Source: an uncultured Collinsella sp. (GTDB taxonomy: Bacteria > Actinomycetota > Coriobacteriia > Coriobacteriales > Coriobacteriaceae). Taken from it: 64,000 nucleotides of DNA. The stretch covers positions 1-64,000 of the forward strand of contig CALULJ010000009.1 in NCBI GenBank assembly GCA_944321445.1, given 5' to 3'. Positions 53,589 to 61,422 of this stretch are shown here, one piece after another (positions within the stretch are counted from its first letter, which is position 1; each line of letters opens with the position of its first letter). The notes under the pieces were generated by a model. That model was not told the DNA's origin. It ran no database searches and saw nothing but the letters and a program-made list of their open reading frames with translations. A program made the position numbers and the translations under genes.

Positions 53589-53638
53589 CTTGGGTCCTTT
53601 CGTAGGTTGCATGTCGCACTCCATTGTATCGGAGTGCA

Positions 53639-53902
53639 CTAGAATTTCAGCTCGTCCGAGGTGTCCGCAGCCTCCCCTGCCACCAACACGTCGCTGCCGT
53701 CGACGTCTTTCATGAGCACGCTCACCTTCTGCTCGGCATCCTCCAGACGCGTGCGCAGGCTGCGGAGCAGCTCGACGCCGCGCGTGTAGCTCTCGAGCGA
53801 CTCCTCGAGCTCCAGCTCCCCCGATTCAAGGTTGCGGATGATGAGTTCCAGCTCGGTGGAAGCCTCCTTGTAGGTGAGCTCCTCGACGTTCTTCTTCGCC
53901 AT
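53639..53902 (-). CDS. xseB: Exodeoxyribonuclease VII small subunit
   Basis: This 87-residue helical protein reads LTYKEASTELELIIRNLESG and LELEESLESYTRGVELLRS, the XseB signature, then an acidic C-terminal tail. It combines with XseA to form the single-strand-specific exonuclease VII. It starts 13 bases after xseA stops, and both are on the minus strand. Confidence 0.95.
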   Translation of the reverse strand: MAKKNVEELTYKEASTELELIIRNLESGELELEESLESYTRGVELLRSLRTRLEDAEQKVSVLMKDVDGSDVLVAGEAADTSDELKF

Positions 53903-53915
53903 GTGTCGTATCTCC

Positions 53916-55388
53916 TTAATCGTTCTGCGCTTCTGCGCCCGTTTGCACCGTTACCGATTCGACCTGCGCGTACACATCGCCGTCTGCCAAGCGAACCCTG
54001 ATGTCGTCCCCCGCGGCAACGCCCGAGGCGGACGTCACCACGCCGGACGGCCCATAGGTGATGGAATACCCGCGCGCAAGGACCTTGAGCGGCGACAACG
54101 CGTCGAGCGCGGCAGCATCGGCCGCGAGGTCCGCCTTGCGCCCGGCCAGCAGCGTGCGCCCCTCGTGCGCCATGCGAGAGGTGAACAGGTCAAGCGCATG
54201 ACGCCGCGCCGCGAGCGCCGAGGTCGTTTGGCTGAGGCGCGGCGCCATGCCGGCTAGCTCCACCTCGAAACGCTCCTGCGAGCGTGCAACTGCCGCAGTG
54301 AAGCGGTCTGCCGTCTGCATCAAATCTGAGCGGCGGCGCTCGAACATCCCGGCGGGACTCGCCAGGCACGGGCGATGTGCCGCCGCGTCGAGCGCAATCG
54401 AGAGCCGGTCGAGCCGCGCCTGCATCGCGCGGCCCATGCGGCCCTGCTGACCGTCAAGAGCGGAGGCTGCCGAGCGTACCGTTCCCGAAACCGAGACCAC
54501 CAGACGGCGCTCGCGCGCCTCGAGCACATCGACCAGATCGGACATCGCTGGCGCGACCGATTCCGCCGCCGCCGTGGGCGTGGAGCAACGCCGATCGCTC
54601 ACCATGTCGCAGATCGAGGTATCCGGCTCATGGCCGATGCCCGTGACCACAGGCACGGGGCACTCCGCCACCGCACGGGCGAGCGCTTCGTCGTTGAAGG
54701 TCATGAGGTCCTCGAACGAGCCGCCACCGCGCACGAGCAGGATGCAGTCGGGCGCGGGCTCGATTGCCGCCGCGCGGGCAAGGCCCTCGATGAGCTCTTC
54801 TGGCGCGCCCTCGCCCTGCACCTTGGAGCCCACGCAGATGAGCTCCACAAGCGGATTGCGACGGCGCAGCGTGCGCTTTACGTCGTCGATCACCGCGCCG
54901 GACAGCGAGGTCACCACGGCGACACGCGTGCAGAACACGGGGATGCGCCGCTTGCGTGCATCGTCCATGAGCCCCTCGCGGCGCAACTTCTCCGCCAGCG
55001 CGGCGACCTGCTGGCGCAGCAGGCCCTCGCCCGCCAGGGTGAAGGAGCGCGCCACGAAGCTCATGCGGCCGGTGGCTTTGTACAGGTTGAAGTTACCCGT
55101 GAACTGCACTTGCATGCCGTCGCGCAGCTCGAAGGTACGCTTGGCGTAGCTGCCGCGCCAGATGATGCAGTCCACCGCGCAGGAGTCGTCTTTGATTTGG
55201 AAGTAGCAGTGGCCGCTGCGCGCGTTGGGGCCGCGAAAGCCCGTGACCTCGCCGAGCACCGTGAGCTGCGGCAAGGCATCGAGCGCGCCGGCGGCCATCT
55301 CGACCGCCTGCGACACGGACAGCGCATCGTCGCCCGACACTGTACGCGAGACAGCAGGTGCGGCGCCCGTCAGATTCCAACCCGGCAT
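53916..55388 (-). CDS. xseA: Exodeoxyribonuclease VII large subunit
   Basis: This 490-residue protein has an OB-fold N-terminus (LTVLGEVTGFRGPNARSGHCYFQIKD), then GLMDDARKRRIPVFCTRVAVVTS with the catalytic-core start, LVRGGGSFEDLMTFNDEALARA, PVVTGIGHEPDTSICDMVSDRRCSTPTAAAE and a coiled-coil C-terminal half ending LARGYSITYG. It degrades single-stranded DNA from both ends with XseB. Length is slightly above the family mean because of a 20-30 residue N-terminal extension. Confidence 0.95.
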   Translation of the reverse strand: MPGWNLTGAAPAVSRTVSGDDALSVSQAVEMAAGALDALPQLTVLGEVTGFRGPNARSGHCYFQIKDDSCAVDCIIWRGSYAKRTFELRDGMQVQFTGNFNLYKATGRMSFVARSFTLAGEGLLRQQVAALAEKLRREGLMDDARKRRIPVFCTRVAVVTSLSGAVIDDVKRTLRRRNPLVELICVGSKVQGEGAPEELIEGLARAAAIEPAPDCILLVRGGGSFEDLMTFNDEALARAVAECPVPVVTGIGHEPDTSICDMVSDRRCSTPTAAAESVAPAMSDLVDVLEARERRLVVSVSGTVRSAASALDGQQGRMGRAMQARLDRLSIALDAAAHRPCLASPAGMFERRRSDLMQTADRFTAAVARSQERFEVELAGMAPRLSQTTSALAARRHALDLFTSRMAHEGRTLLAGRKADLAADAAALDALSPLKVLARGYSITYGPSGVVTSASGVAAGDDIRVRLADGDVYAQVESVTVQTGAEAQND

Positions 55389-55530
55389 GCTCTCCCCCTC
55401 TCTTCGTATCGTTCGCTCGCATCCAGTCTAGCGCATGGCGCGGACAGAAACGAACGGGCGCCGCCCCTCGCGAGACGGCGCCCTGTAACGTGGCGCTATG
55501 TGTGCGGATGCGCCCTGGCGGCAAGCAGGC

Positions 55531-56241
55531 TTACTCGCGGTCGTTGCTCGTGCGGCCCAACAGGTACAGCAACTGCAGGATCGACGTGAGCGCTGCTGCA
55601 ACATAGGTGAGCGCCGCCGCGGTAAGGACCTTGCGGGCACCGCGGACGTTAATCTCGCTCATGCCCGACGCCTGGATGTAGGCGACAGCGCGACGGCTCG
55701 CATCGAGCTCAACCGGCAGCGTCACCAGCTGGAACAGCACCGAGAACGCAAACAGGATGATGGCCAAGGTGGTGAGGCCCGCAATGTTCAGCGCCACGCC
55801 GGCAATGAACACGATCATCCACATGCTTTGGGAAAAGTTCACCACCGGGACGAGTGCCGAACGCACGCGCATGAGGAAAAACCCCTGCTCGCGCTGGGCA
55901 GCATGACCCGCCTCGTGGCACGCGACGGCAACGCTCGCCACCGAACCGCCGGAGAAGTTGTCGGCAGAGAGGTAGAGGTTGTTGTCGCGCGGGTCGTAGT
56001 GGTCGGTGAGATGACCCGCCACGTGCTTGATGCCCACGCGGCCGCAGCCGTTCGCGTCGAGCATGCGGCGCGCGACGTCCGCACCGGAGGCTCCGTCGCT
56101 GCGGACCTTCGACCACGTCTTGTACGTGGAGTTGATGTAGCCCTGCGTGGCGAGCCCCAACACGAGCGAGACCACCACGAGCAGCAGATACGCCGGGTCG
56201 ATTCCGTATCCGAACCCGTATCCGTAACCGAGATAAGGCAT
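55531..56241 (-). CDS. Membrane zinc metallopeptidase (YugP-like, Zn_peptidase_2)
   Basis: This 236-residue membrane protein has a Tyr/Gly-rich N-terminus (PYLGYGYGFGYG), a membrane segment, the active-site motif AVACHEAGHAAQ with the HExxH-type zinc site (HEAGH), and three further hydrophobic segments. It matches the YugP family of neutral zinc peptidases; substrate and role are unknown. The ATG at 56241 opens MPYLGYGYGFG and the in-frame upstream extension is spurious. It is separated from RNase D by tandem repeats. Confidence 0.9.
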   Translation of the reverse strand: MPYLGYGYGFGYGIDPAYLLLVVVSLVLGLATQGYINSTYKTWSKVRSDGASGADVARRMLDANGCGRVGIKHVAGHLTDHYDPRDNNLYLSADNFSGGSVASVAVACHEAGHAAQREQGFFLMRVRSALVPVVNFSQSMWMIVFIAGVALNIAGLTTLAIILFAFSVLFQLVTLPVELDASRRAVAYIQASGMSEINVRGARKVLTAAALTYVAAALTSILQLLYLLGRTSNDRE

Positions 56242-56328
56242 GGAACGATGCACTCCTTCTTCATCGTGTTTGCTTAGGACCGCTTGTACCCAAAACGAAA
56301 CGGCACCGACAGGCGGACTCGCTCCACA

Positions 56329-56436
56329 CAAACCTGTCCCAAAAGAGGCCAAAGTGGCATCTCCCACCCCCGTCCCCAGAGAGGCCAATGTGGCGCCTGG
56401 CACCCCCGTCCCCAGAGAGGCCAAAGTGGGGCGTGG
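56329..56436. repeat. 36-bp tandem repeat, about three copies
   Basis: Two full 36-bp units occur at 56365-56400 and 56401-56436 (CACCCCCGTCCCCAGAGAGG, CCAAAGTGG and similar). A partial third precedes them at about 56329-56364. The final unit ends exactly at the RNase D stop codon. The same unit appears in part at 45877-45900. Copies differ at a few positions, and the spacing and lack of spacers exclude a CRISPR. Confidence 0.9.
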
Positions 56437-57570
56437 CTACAGGACCTCGACGGATCCGTCTTTCACGGTGAGGCCGATGTTGCCGGAGAGCAGGTCGTCC
56501 AGCATCGAGCCGATGAGCTCGAAGCGCCAGCCCTCGCGCAGGCGGCTGTCCTCGGGGTGATCGATGTAGGCGTACAGCTCGTCGCGGCTCGCGATCACGG
56601 ACGTGGCGACGCCGGAGCGGTCGGACACCAGGCGCAGCAGCGCGTACATGAGGTCGCACACGCTCTCGGTCTCGGGCGTGGGCGCGTGGCGCGCGTGGTC
56701 GACGTTGGGCAGGTTCTCCTTGGGGCAGCGCTTGCCGTTGGCGATGGCGCGCAGGGCCACCTCGACGTCCATGTCGGACAGATGCTCGGTGCCGCGCACG
56801 CGGCGGAAGTCGTCGGCGTCGCTGGGGGCGCGCTTGACGAGCGCCATGAGGACCTCGTCGGACATCACCCATTTGCGCGGCAGGTCCTGTGCCTCGGCGC
56901 GCTTCTCGCGCCACGAGGCGAGCTCGCGCACGATTCCCAGTTGCCGGCGCGTGCAGGAGTTCACGCGCTTCACGCGCTTATAGGCCTGGCGCGGCTCGAT
57001 AACGTAATGGGAAAGGCGGGTGAGCGGACGCAGCTCGTCGAGCACCCAGGCAAGACGGCCCTCGCTCTCAAGACGCTCACGCATGACGGCGTACGCCTGG
57101 ATGAGATAGCGCACGTCATCGAGGGCGTACTCGATCTGCCGGTCGGTGAGCGGGCGGCTCGACCAATCGGTCAGCGATTCGCTTTTGGGCAGCGTGACTC
57201 CGCAGAAGGCATGGACCAGGCCGTTGTATGAGATCTGCGTGCGCTCGCCCAGAAAAGCAGCAGCGACCTGCGTGTCGAAGATGGGCGTCGGCAGAACACC
57301 GAGCGTATGGTGCAGCACCTCCATATCCTGCGTGCAGGCGTGAAACACTTTCACGGTGTCCGGATCGACCAGCAACTCGGACAGAGGGGACAGATTGTCG
57401 AGCGCCAGCGGATCGATGGCCGCGCATTCATCGGGTGTTGCCACCTGCACCAAGCACAGGCGTGCATGGAAGGTCTTCTCGCGCAAAAACTCGGTATCGA
57501 TGGCGATGGCAGGATAGGAAGCGGCGCGCTCGCAGAGCGATTTCAGATCTTCGTATGTGGAGATATACAT
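56437..57570 (-). CDS. rnd: RNase D-like 3'-5' exoribonuclease
   Basis: This 377-residue DEDDy exonuclease carries AIDTEFLREKT (D, E), VFHACTQDMEVLHH (D) and YALDDVRYL (Y and D) in the N-terminal 170 residues, then HRDC-type helical domains (about 200-290 and beyond) with RRQLGIVRELASWREKRAE. RNase D trims tRNA and other stable-RNA 3' ends. Length matches RNase D of other bacteria. The stop codon directly adjoins a tandem repeat. Confidence 0.94.
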   Translation of the reverse strand: MYISTYEDLKSLCERAASYPAIAIDTEFLREKTFHARLCLVQVATPDECAAIDPLALDNLSPLSELLVDPDTVKVFHACTQDMEVLHHTLGVLPTPIFDTQVAAAFLGERTQISYNGLVHAFCGVTLPKSESLTDWSSRPLTDRQIEYALDDVRYLIQAYAVMRERLESEGRLAWVLDELRPLTRLSHYVIEPRQAYKRVKRVNSCTRRQLGIVRELASWREKRAEAQDLPRKWVMSDEVLMALVKRAPSDADDFRRVRGTEHLSDMDVEVALRAIANGKRCPKENLPNVDHARHAPTPETESVCDLMYALLRLVSDRSGVATSVIASRDELYAYIDHPEDSRLREGWRFELIGSMLDDLLSGNIGLTVKDGSVEVL

Positions 57571-57661
57571 ACCTCACCCATGAAATTTGGTTCAACCTCC
57601 GCACGGAGGGTAGGATAACGACATTCGATACTATACTCGGCTTCGTTTGATCGGGAAACAT

Positions 57662-58579
57662 ATGCGGCACCTCATCATCCATAACCCAGCATCCGGCCCC
57701 AGCTCCGACGAGATCTTCGACTTCACCCGCGCACTCGCCGAAGCGGGCGACGAAGTCGTCATGCGCTTCATCGGCACGGGCATGGAGATGGATGAGGCGA
57801 CCGTCGACGTCCGCTCGTTCGACCGCGTGGTGGTGTCGGGCGGCGACGGCACGATCTCGAACGCCCTCGACTTCCTGCGCGACACGCACGTCCCCGTGCT
57901 GGTGTTCCCCTCCGGCACCGCCAACCTGTTCTTCAACAACATCGGCAACGCGCCCGAGCCCGCAGCGCTCGCCGCCGCCTGCCGCCGCGGGCAGACGAAG
58001 AGCGTCGACATGGGCGAACTGTACTGGAAAGACGAGGCGGGCGACATCCAGCGCCACGGATTCATCATCATCGCAGGGTCCGGTTTCGACGCTGCCATCA
58101 TGCAGAAGGCCGCACCGAGCAAAAACGAGATCGGCGAGATCGCCTATGCGCTGGCCGCACTCGCCACGCCGCAGCCGACGGTCGCGCATTTCATCATCGA
58201 GCACGACGGCAAGGTCGACGAACTCGACGGCATCGGCTGCATGGTGGGCAACACGGCCGTTATCCAAAACGATATCAACCTGTTCCCCGACTGCCGCATG
58301 GACGACGGGATGATCGATATCACCGTCATCGAGCCCGCAAAGACGGTTGAGCTTTTGCCGACCCTTCTTGCCGGCGTGCTTGACCCCACGGGCAAAGGCC
58401 TGGGCCGCCCGCAGTTCAAGATGTTCCAGGCAAAAGAGGCCCGCATCACTTGCAACCCCTCGCTGGGCATGCAGTTCGATGGCGAGGTCATCCCCAACAA
58501 CTCCGGCGTCTTCGGCGCGCGCGTGCTCCCGAAGTGCCTCGACATCATCATCGATAACTTCTCGAAGTTGAACGCATAA
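57662..58579 (+). CDS. Diacylglycerol/lipid kinase family protein (DagK/YegS)
   Basis: This 305-residue protein has the lipid-kinase nucleotide motif VVVSGGDGTISNALDFL, LVFPSGTANLFFNNI, and a C-terminal beta domain with MQFDGEVIPNN. It matches the YegS/DagK family, which phosphorylates diacylglycerol or related lipids and recycles DAG from cell-envelope synthesis. I chose ATG at 57662; a TTG five codons upstream is possible. TATACT at 57632-57637 lies close by and could be the -10 of a short-leader transcript. Confidence 0.9.
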   Translation: MRHLIIHNPASGPSSDEIFDFTRALAEAGDEVVMRFIGTGMEMDEATVDVRSFDRVVVSGGDGTISNALDFLRDTHVPVLVFPSGTANLFFNNIGNAPEPAALAAACRRGQTKSVDMGELYWKDEAGDIQRHGFIIIAGSGFDAAIMQKAAPSKNEIGEIAYALAALATPQPTVAHFIIEHDGKVDELDGIGCMVGNTAVIQNDINLFPDCRMDDGMIDITVIEPAKTVELLPTLLAGVLDPTGKGLGRPQFKMFQAKEARITCNPSLGMQFDGEVIPNNSGVFGARVLPKCLDIIIDNFSKLNA

Positions 58580-58587
58580 CTCGCCGA

Positions 58588-58632
58588 CCGCAGACCGCCA
58601 AAAGTGACCTGCCCCCATTTGGCGGTTTGCGG
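58588..58632 (+). terminator. Hairpin after the lipid kinase gene
   Basis: Arms 58588-58602 and 58618-58632 pair over 15 bp with one mismatch. The loop (AGTGACCTGCCCCCA) resembles the AAGTGCCTGTCCCC core seen in the palindrome at 8017-8084. No U-run follows. It lies 8 bases after the stop codon. Confidence 0.55.
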
Positions 58633-58684
58633 AAACAGGGAAGAAATAATTCGACTTCCCGTCTTCCCTGTGCGCGCTCCACTG

Positions 58685-58693
58685 TGCTATAGT
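58685..58693 (+). promoter_or_regulatory. Extended -10 promoter for the Trp-controlled ECF operon
   Basis: TGCTATAGT is an extended -10 element, 54 bases upstream of the leader peptide start. The -35 region has no good consensus, which is acceptable for TGn-type promoters. Confidence 0.55.
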
Positions 58694-58747
58694 GCAGCGC
58701 AACAGCGACAGCTGCAAACCTCGAGATTCACGAAAGGAGCCACCAGC

Positions 58748-58816
58748 ATGAAGCACCTTACCTCCGCTCTCAACAACTGGTGGTGGCGTGATGCGATTTC
58801 GGCCGGTCAACGGTGA
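58748..58816 (+). CDS. Trp-rich leader peptide controlling the ECF transporter
   Basis: This 22-codon open frame contains three consecutive TGG codons (58778-58786) within NNWWWRD, at peptide positions 11-13. GAAAGGAG (58732-58739) gives a strong ribosome-binding site 8 bases upstream of the ATG. Three Trp in a row in so short a peptide is very unlikely by chance, and it sits upstream of a terminator and transporter genes. This is the classical design in which ribosome stalling at uncharged tRNA-Trp senses tryptophan. The peptide itself has no expected function after synthesis. Many annotation tools would miss it because of its length. Confidence 0.9.
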   Translation: MKHLTSALNNWWWRDAISAGQR

Positions 58817-58883
58817 GTCCCTCACGCGTATCCAACGTATAGCGCGCAGAAGGCCTCCGGTTTGACCGGGGGCCTTTTTCTTT
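58801..58883 (+). promoter_or_regulatory. Transcription attenuator: antiterminator and terminator helices
   Basis: The terminator is an 11-bp stem, AGGCCTCCGGT (58851-58861) with ACCGGGGGCCT (58865-58875), loop TTG, then TTTTCTTT. Upstream, CCGGTCAA (58803-58810), inside the last codons of the leader peptide, is exactly complementary to TTGACCGG (58862-58869), the terminator loop and 3' arm start. The two pairings are mutually exclusive. A ribosome stalled at the Trp codons leaves 58803-58810 free to pair and prevent termination. A ribosome that reaches the stop codon covers it and allows the terminator. Confidence 0.85.
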
Positions 58884-58950
58884 GCGTCGCCCCTCGCATC
58901 ACGCGCCCCCGCACCCCACTTCCACCATCTCACAGAAAAGGATGATCACC

Positions 58951-59523
58951 ATGTCCCAGAACACCCGCACCCCCCAGGCCCGCACCGTCTCTACCGTCGA
59001 CCGCGGCAAGCTCGACATCAAGGCTCTCGTATTGCTCGCCGTCCTGCTCGCCGCCGGCTTCATCCTCAACATGACGCTCGGCAAAGCCATCGGCGCCATG
59101 TCGGCCGGCATGATCAACCCCGAGTTCATCATCTCTGCCTTCTGCATCACCATCCTCGTCGTGCGCCCGAGCCTCGTGCAGGCGCTCATCATCGGCCTCG
59201 TCTCGGCCGCCGTCATCCAACTCACCACGAGCCTGCCCGGTGCCGACTTCATCGCCGAGGGCGTCGCCGCCGTCCTCATGGCCCTCATCGTCAACGCCGG
59301 CATGAAGACCGGTGCCCGCGCGATCATCCCCACCGTCGGCGCTTTCGTGACCACCTTCGTCTCCGGTTTCATCTTCATGCTCATCCGCATGGCCTTCATG
59401 CAGTTCAACATGAGCATCGCCGCCGCCATGTTGCCGGTCGTCGCCATCACCGCCGTCTTCAACGCCGTGCTGGTGGGCGCCCTGTACCTGCCCATCAAGA
59501 AGGCCCTGAAGCTCAACGACTAG
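58951..59523 (+). CDS. ECF transporter substrate-binding (S) component, TrpP-like
   Basis: This 190-residue membrane protein has five or six hydrophobic segments and a short hydrophilic N-terminus. The pattern NPEFIISAFCITILVVRPSLVQALIIGL followed by LTTSLPGADFIAEGVAAVLMAL resembles the tryptophan-uptake family TrpP, and the organisation (small integral membrane protein, then ABC ATPase and EcfT) is that of ECF transporters. Specificity for tryptophan is inferred mainly from the WWW leader peptide upstream. The ATG at 58951 follows AAAAGGATG. It is separated from the energising genes by a second terminator (59581-59609), so the S gene may be expressed in excess of the ATPase module. Confidence 0.85.
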   Translation: MSQNTRTPQARTVSTVDRGKLDIKALVLLAVLLAAGFILNMTLGKAIGAMSAGMINPEFIISAFCITILVVRPSLVQALIIGLVSAAVIQLTTSLPGADFIAEGVAAVLMALIVNAGMKTGARAIIPTVGAFVTTFVSGFIFMLIRMAFMQFNMSIAAAMLPVVAITAVFNAVLVGALYLPIKKALKLND

Positions 59524-59580
59524 CATCAAAGCACCCTTGCCGCCGCGACTCATCAAGCGGTGCCACGCGATATCATTGAA

Positions 59581-59609
59581 GCGGGCCGCCTGCGCGACGG
59601 CCCGCTTTT
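59581..59609 (+). terminator. Internal terminator between S component and ATPase gene
   Basis: GCGGGCCG (59581-59588) pairs with CGGCCCGC (59598-59605), followed by TTTTG. A second small hairpin (CCGGGC/GCCCGG) lies just before the ecfA ribosome-binding site. Transcripts would be split between S and A/T genes unless read-through occurs. Confidence 0.7.
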
Positions 59610-59664
59610 GTCCACAGCGCACCTCCCGGGCAAGCCGCCCGGTCACAGATTCGGAAAGGCATTT

Positions 59665-61422
59665 ATGGCAGCAATCATCGAGATGGACGGCGTCTCGTTC
59701 TCCTATGGAGCAGAGGCAGAGCACGCGCTCGACGATGTCTCGCTCCGCGTGAACGAAGGCGATTTCGTCGGCATCATCGGCCCCTCCGGCGCAGGCAAGT
59801 CGACGCTCGCCGCGTGCCTGTCGGGCGCCATCCCCCACCACTTCACCGGCGAGCTCTTCGGCAGCACCCTCATCGCGGGCAAGGATACCTGCGATGTCAC
59901 GCTTACCGACATCTCGCGTCTCGTCGGCTCCGTCGCACAGGACATCGACGCGCAGATGGTCGCCTCCGTGGTGGAAGATGAGCTGCTTTTCGGCCTCGAG
60001 AACTTCGGCGTCCCCCACGACCAGATCGAGGACCGCATCGCGCGCACCCTTGCCACGGTAGGCATCGCCGACCTGCGCGAGCGCGAAATCGCCACGCTCT
60101 CGGGCGGCCAGAAGCAAAAGGTGGCAATTGCCGCCATCCTCGCGCTCGAGCCGCGCGTGCTCGTGCTGGACGAGCCCACGGCAGCCCTCGATCCGGTGAG
60201 CTCGCGCGTGGTCTTCGAGACCCTCGCTGACGTCAACCGCCGTCTGGGCGTGACCGTGATCGTCATCGAGCAAAAAGTTGCACTCCTTTCGAGCTTCTGC
60301 TCGCGCGTCGTGGTCATGGACCACGGGCGCATCGCGCTTTCGGGCACCCCGCACGAGGTCTTTGGCCACAGCGACCGTCTGCGCGCCATCGGCGTGGACA
60401 GCCCCCGCACGGCGCGCATCTCCAACAGCCTGGTGGGCGACGGACTCGTTGCCCAGGCGGCACCGTGCCTGAACGTCGATGAGGCGCACGCGCTCATCCG
60501 CAGCGTGCTCGCGGGCGTCCCCGGCGTCACGCAGGCCGCGGCCGATGATCCGGAGCCCTCACCGCACATCCCCACCCGCCCGCACGCGCAGGGCGCCGAC
60601 CCCATCCTCACCTTTCGCCAGGTGGGCTTTACCTATCCCAGCGGCGGCGCAAGCGTGACCGACCTCGACATAACCGTCTACCCCGGCGAGCTCGTGGGCA
60701 TCGTGGGCCAAAACGGTGCCGGCAAGACCACGCTCACCAAGCTGCTGAACGGCCTGCTCAAGCCCACGCGCGGTAAGGTCCGGGTCGCCGGGCTCGACAC
60801 GCGCGAGACCCCCGTATCCACCGTGGCCGCGCACGTGGCGACGCTCTTCCAGAACCCCGATCGCCAGATTTGCAAGAACACCGTGCTCGATGAGGTCGCC
60901 TTCGGTCTCGAGCTCACCGGCGTCGACCCCGCCGCGGCGCGCGAGCGGGCACGACGCGTCATCAAGCGCTTCGGGCTGCCCGCCGGCGAGGCGCCGTTCT
61001 CGCTGTCGCGCGGTCAGCGCCAGATGGTCGCGCTGGCAGGCGTGGTGGTGATGGAACCCGACATCGTGGTGCTCGACGAGCCCACAAGCGGCCTTGACTA
61101 TCGCGAGTGCATGACCGTCATGGAAACGGTGCGCGACATGGCGGACCACGGCAGCGCCGTGATCATGGTGTGCCACGATATGGAGGTCGTAAGCGACTTC
61201 GCCGAACGCATCGTCGTCATGGCCGACGGCCGCATCCTGGGGCGCGGCCCCGCGGCGGACCTCTTTGCGAACACCGCCCTCATGGAAGCCGCCAGCGTGA
61301 CGCCGCCGCAGGTCATAGACCTGTCCGTGCGTCTCGCGCGCGACGTCTCCCCCGCGTTTGCGCACATCACCGAAGTGAGCGACATCGTTCGCACCGTGAA
61401 GGAGCTGATGGGCCGTGCTTAA
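59665..61422 (+). CDS. ECF transporter ATPase with two fused ABC domains (EcfA-EcfA')
   Basis: This 585-residue soluble protein joins two ABC ATPase domains. The first (about 1-270) has Walker A GPSGAGKST (39-47), signature LSGGQ (145-149) and Walker B VLVLDEP (165-171). The second (about 315-560) has GQNGAGKTT (348-356), LSRGQ (447-451) and VVLDEP (468-473). Each has the downstream catalytic-site elements expected. Fusion of EcfA and EcfA' replaces the usual two separate genes. It powers uptake with EcfT and the S component. The ATG at 59665 is used; the upstream in-frame extension would run through a terminator. The end overlaps ecfT by 8 bases. Confidence 0.95.
   Translation: MAAIIEMDGVSFSYGAEAEHALDDVSLRVNEGDFVGIIGPSGAGKSTLAACLSGAIPHHFTGELFGSTLIAGKDTCDVTLTDISRLVGSVAQDIDAQMVASVVEDELLFGLENFGVPHDQIEDRIARTLATVGIADLREREIATLSGGQKQKVAIAAILALEPRVLVLDEPTAALDPVSSRVVFETLADVNRRLGVTVIVIEQKVALLSSFCSRVVVMDHGRIALSGTPHEVFGHSDRLRAIGVDSPRTARISNSLVGDGLVAQAAPCLNVDEAHALIRSVLAGVPGVTQAAADDPEPSPHIPTRPHAQGADPILTFRQVGFTYPSGGASVTDLDITVYPGELVGIVGQNGAGKTTLTKLLNGLLKPTRGKVRVAGLDTRETPVSTVAAHVATLFQNPDRQICKNTVLDEVAFGLELTGVDPAAARERARRVIKRFGLPAGEAPFSLSRGQRQMVALAGVVVMEPDIVVLDEPTSGLDYRECMTVMETVRDMADHGSAVIMVCHDMEVVSDFAERIVVMADGRILGRGPAADLFANTALMEAASVTPPQVIDLSVRLARDVSPAFAHITEVSDIVRTVKELMGRA

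Noticed and set aside
56329-56436. Tandem 36-bp repeat considered as a CRISPR array
   Set aside because: The copies are contiguous without unique spacers, number only about three, and no cas genes are present.
57428-60489. Long minus-strand open frames opposite the lipid kinase, the S component and the ATPase
   Set aside because: They are shadows of plus-strand genes with clear domains and would read through the trp leader and its terminator in the opposite direction.
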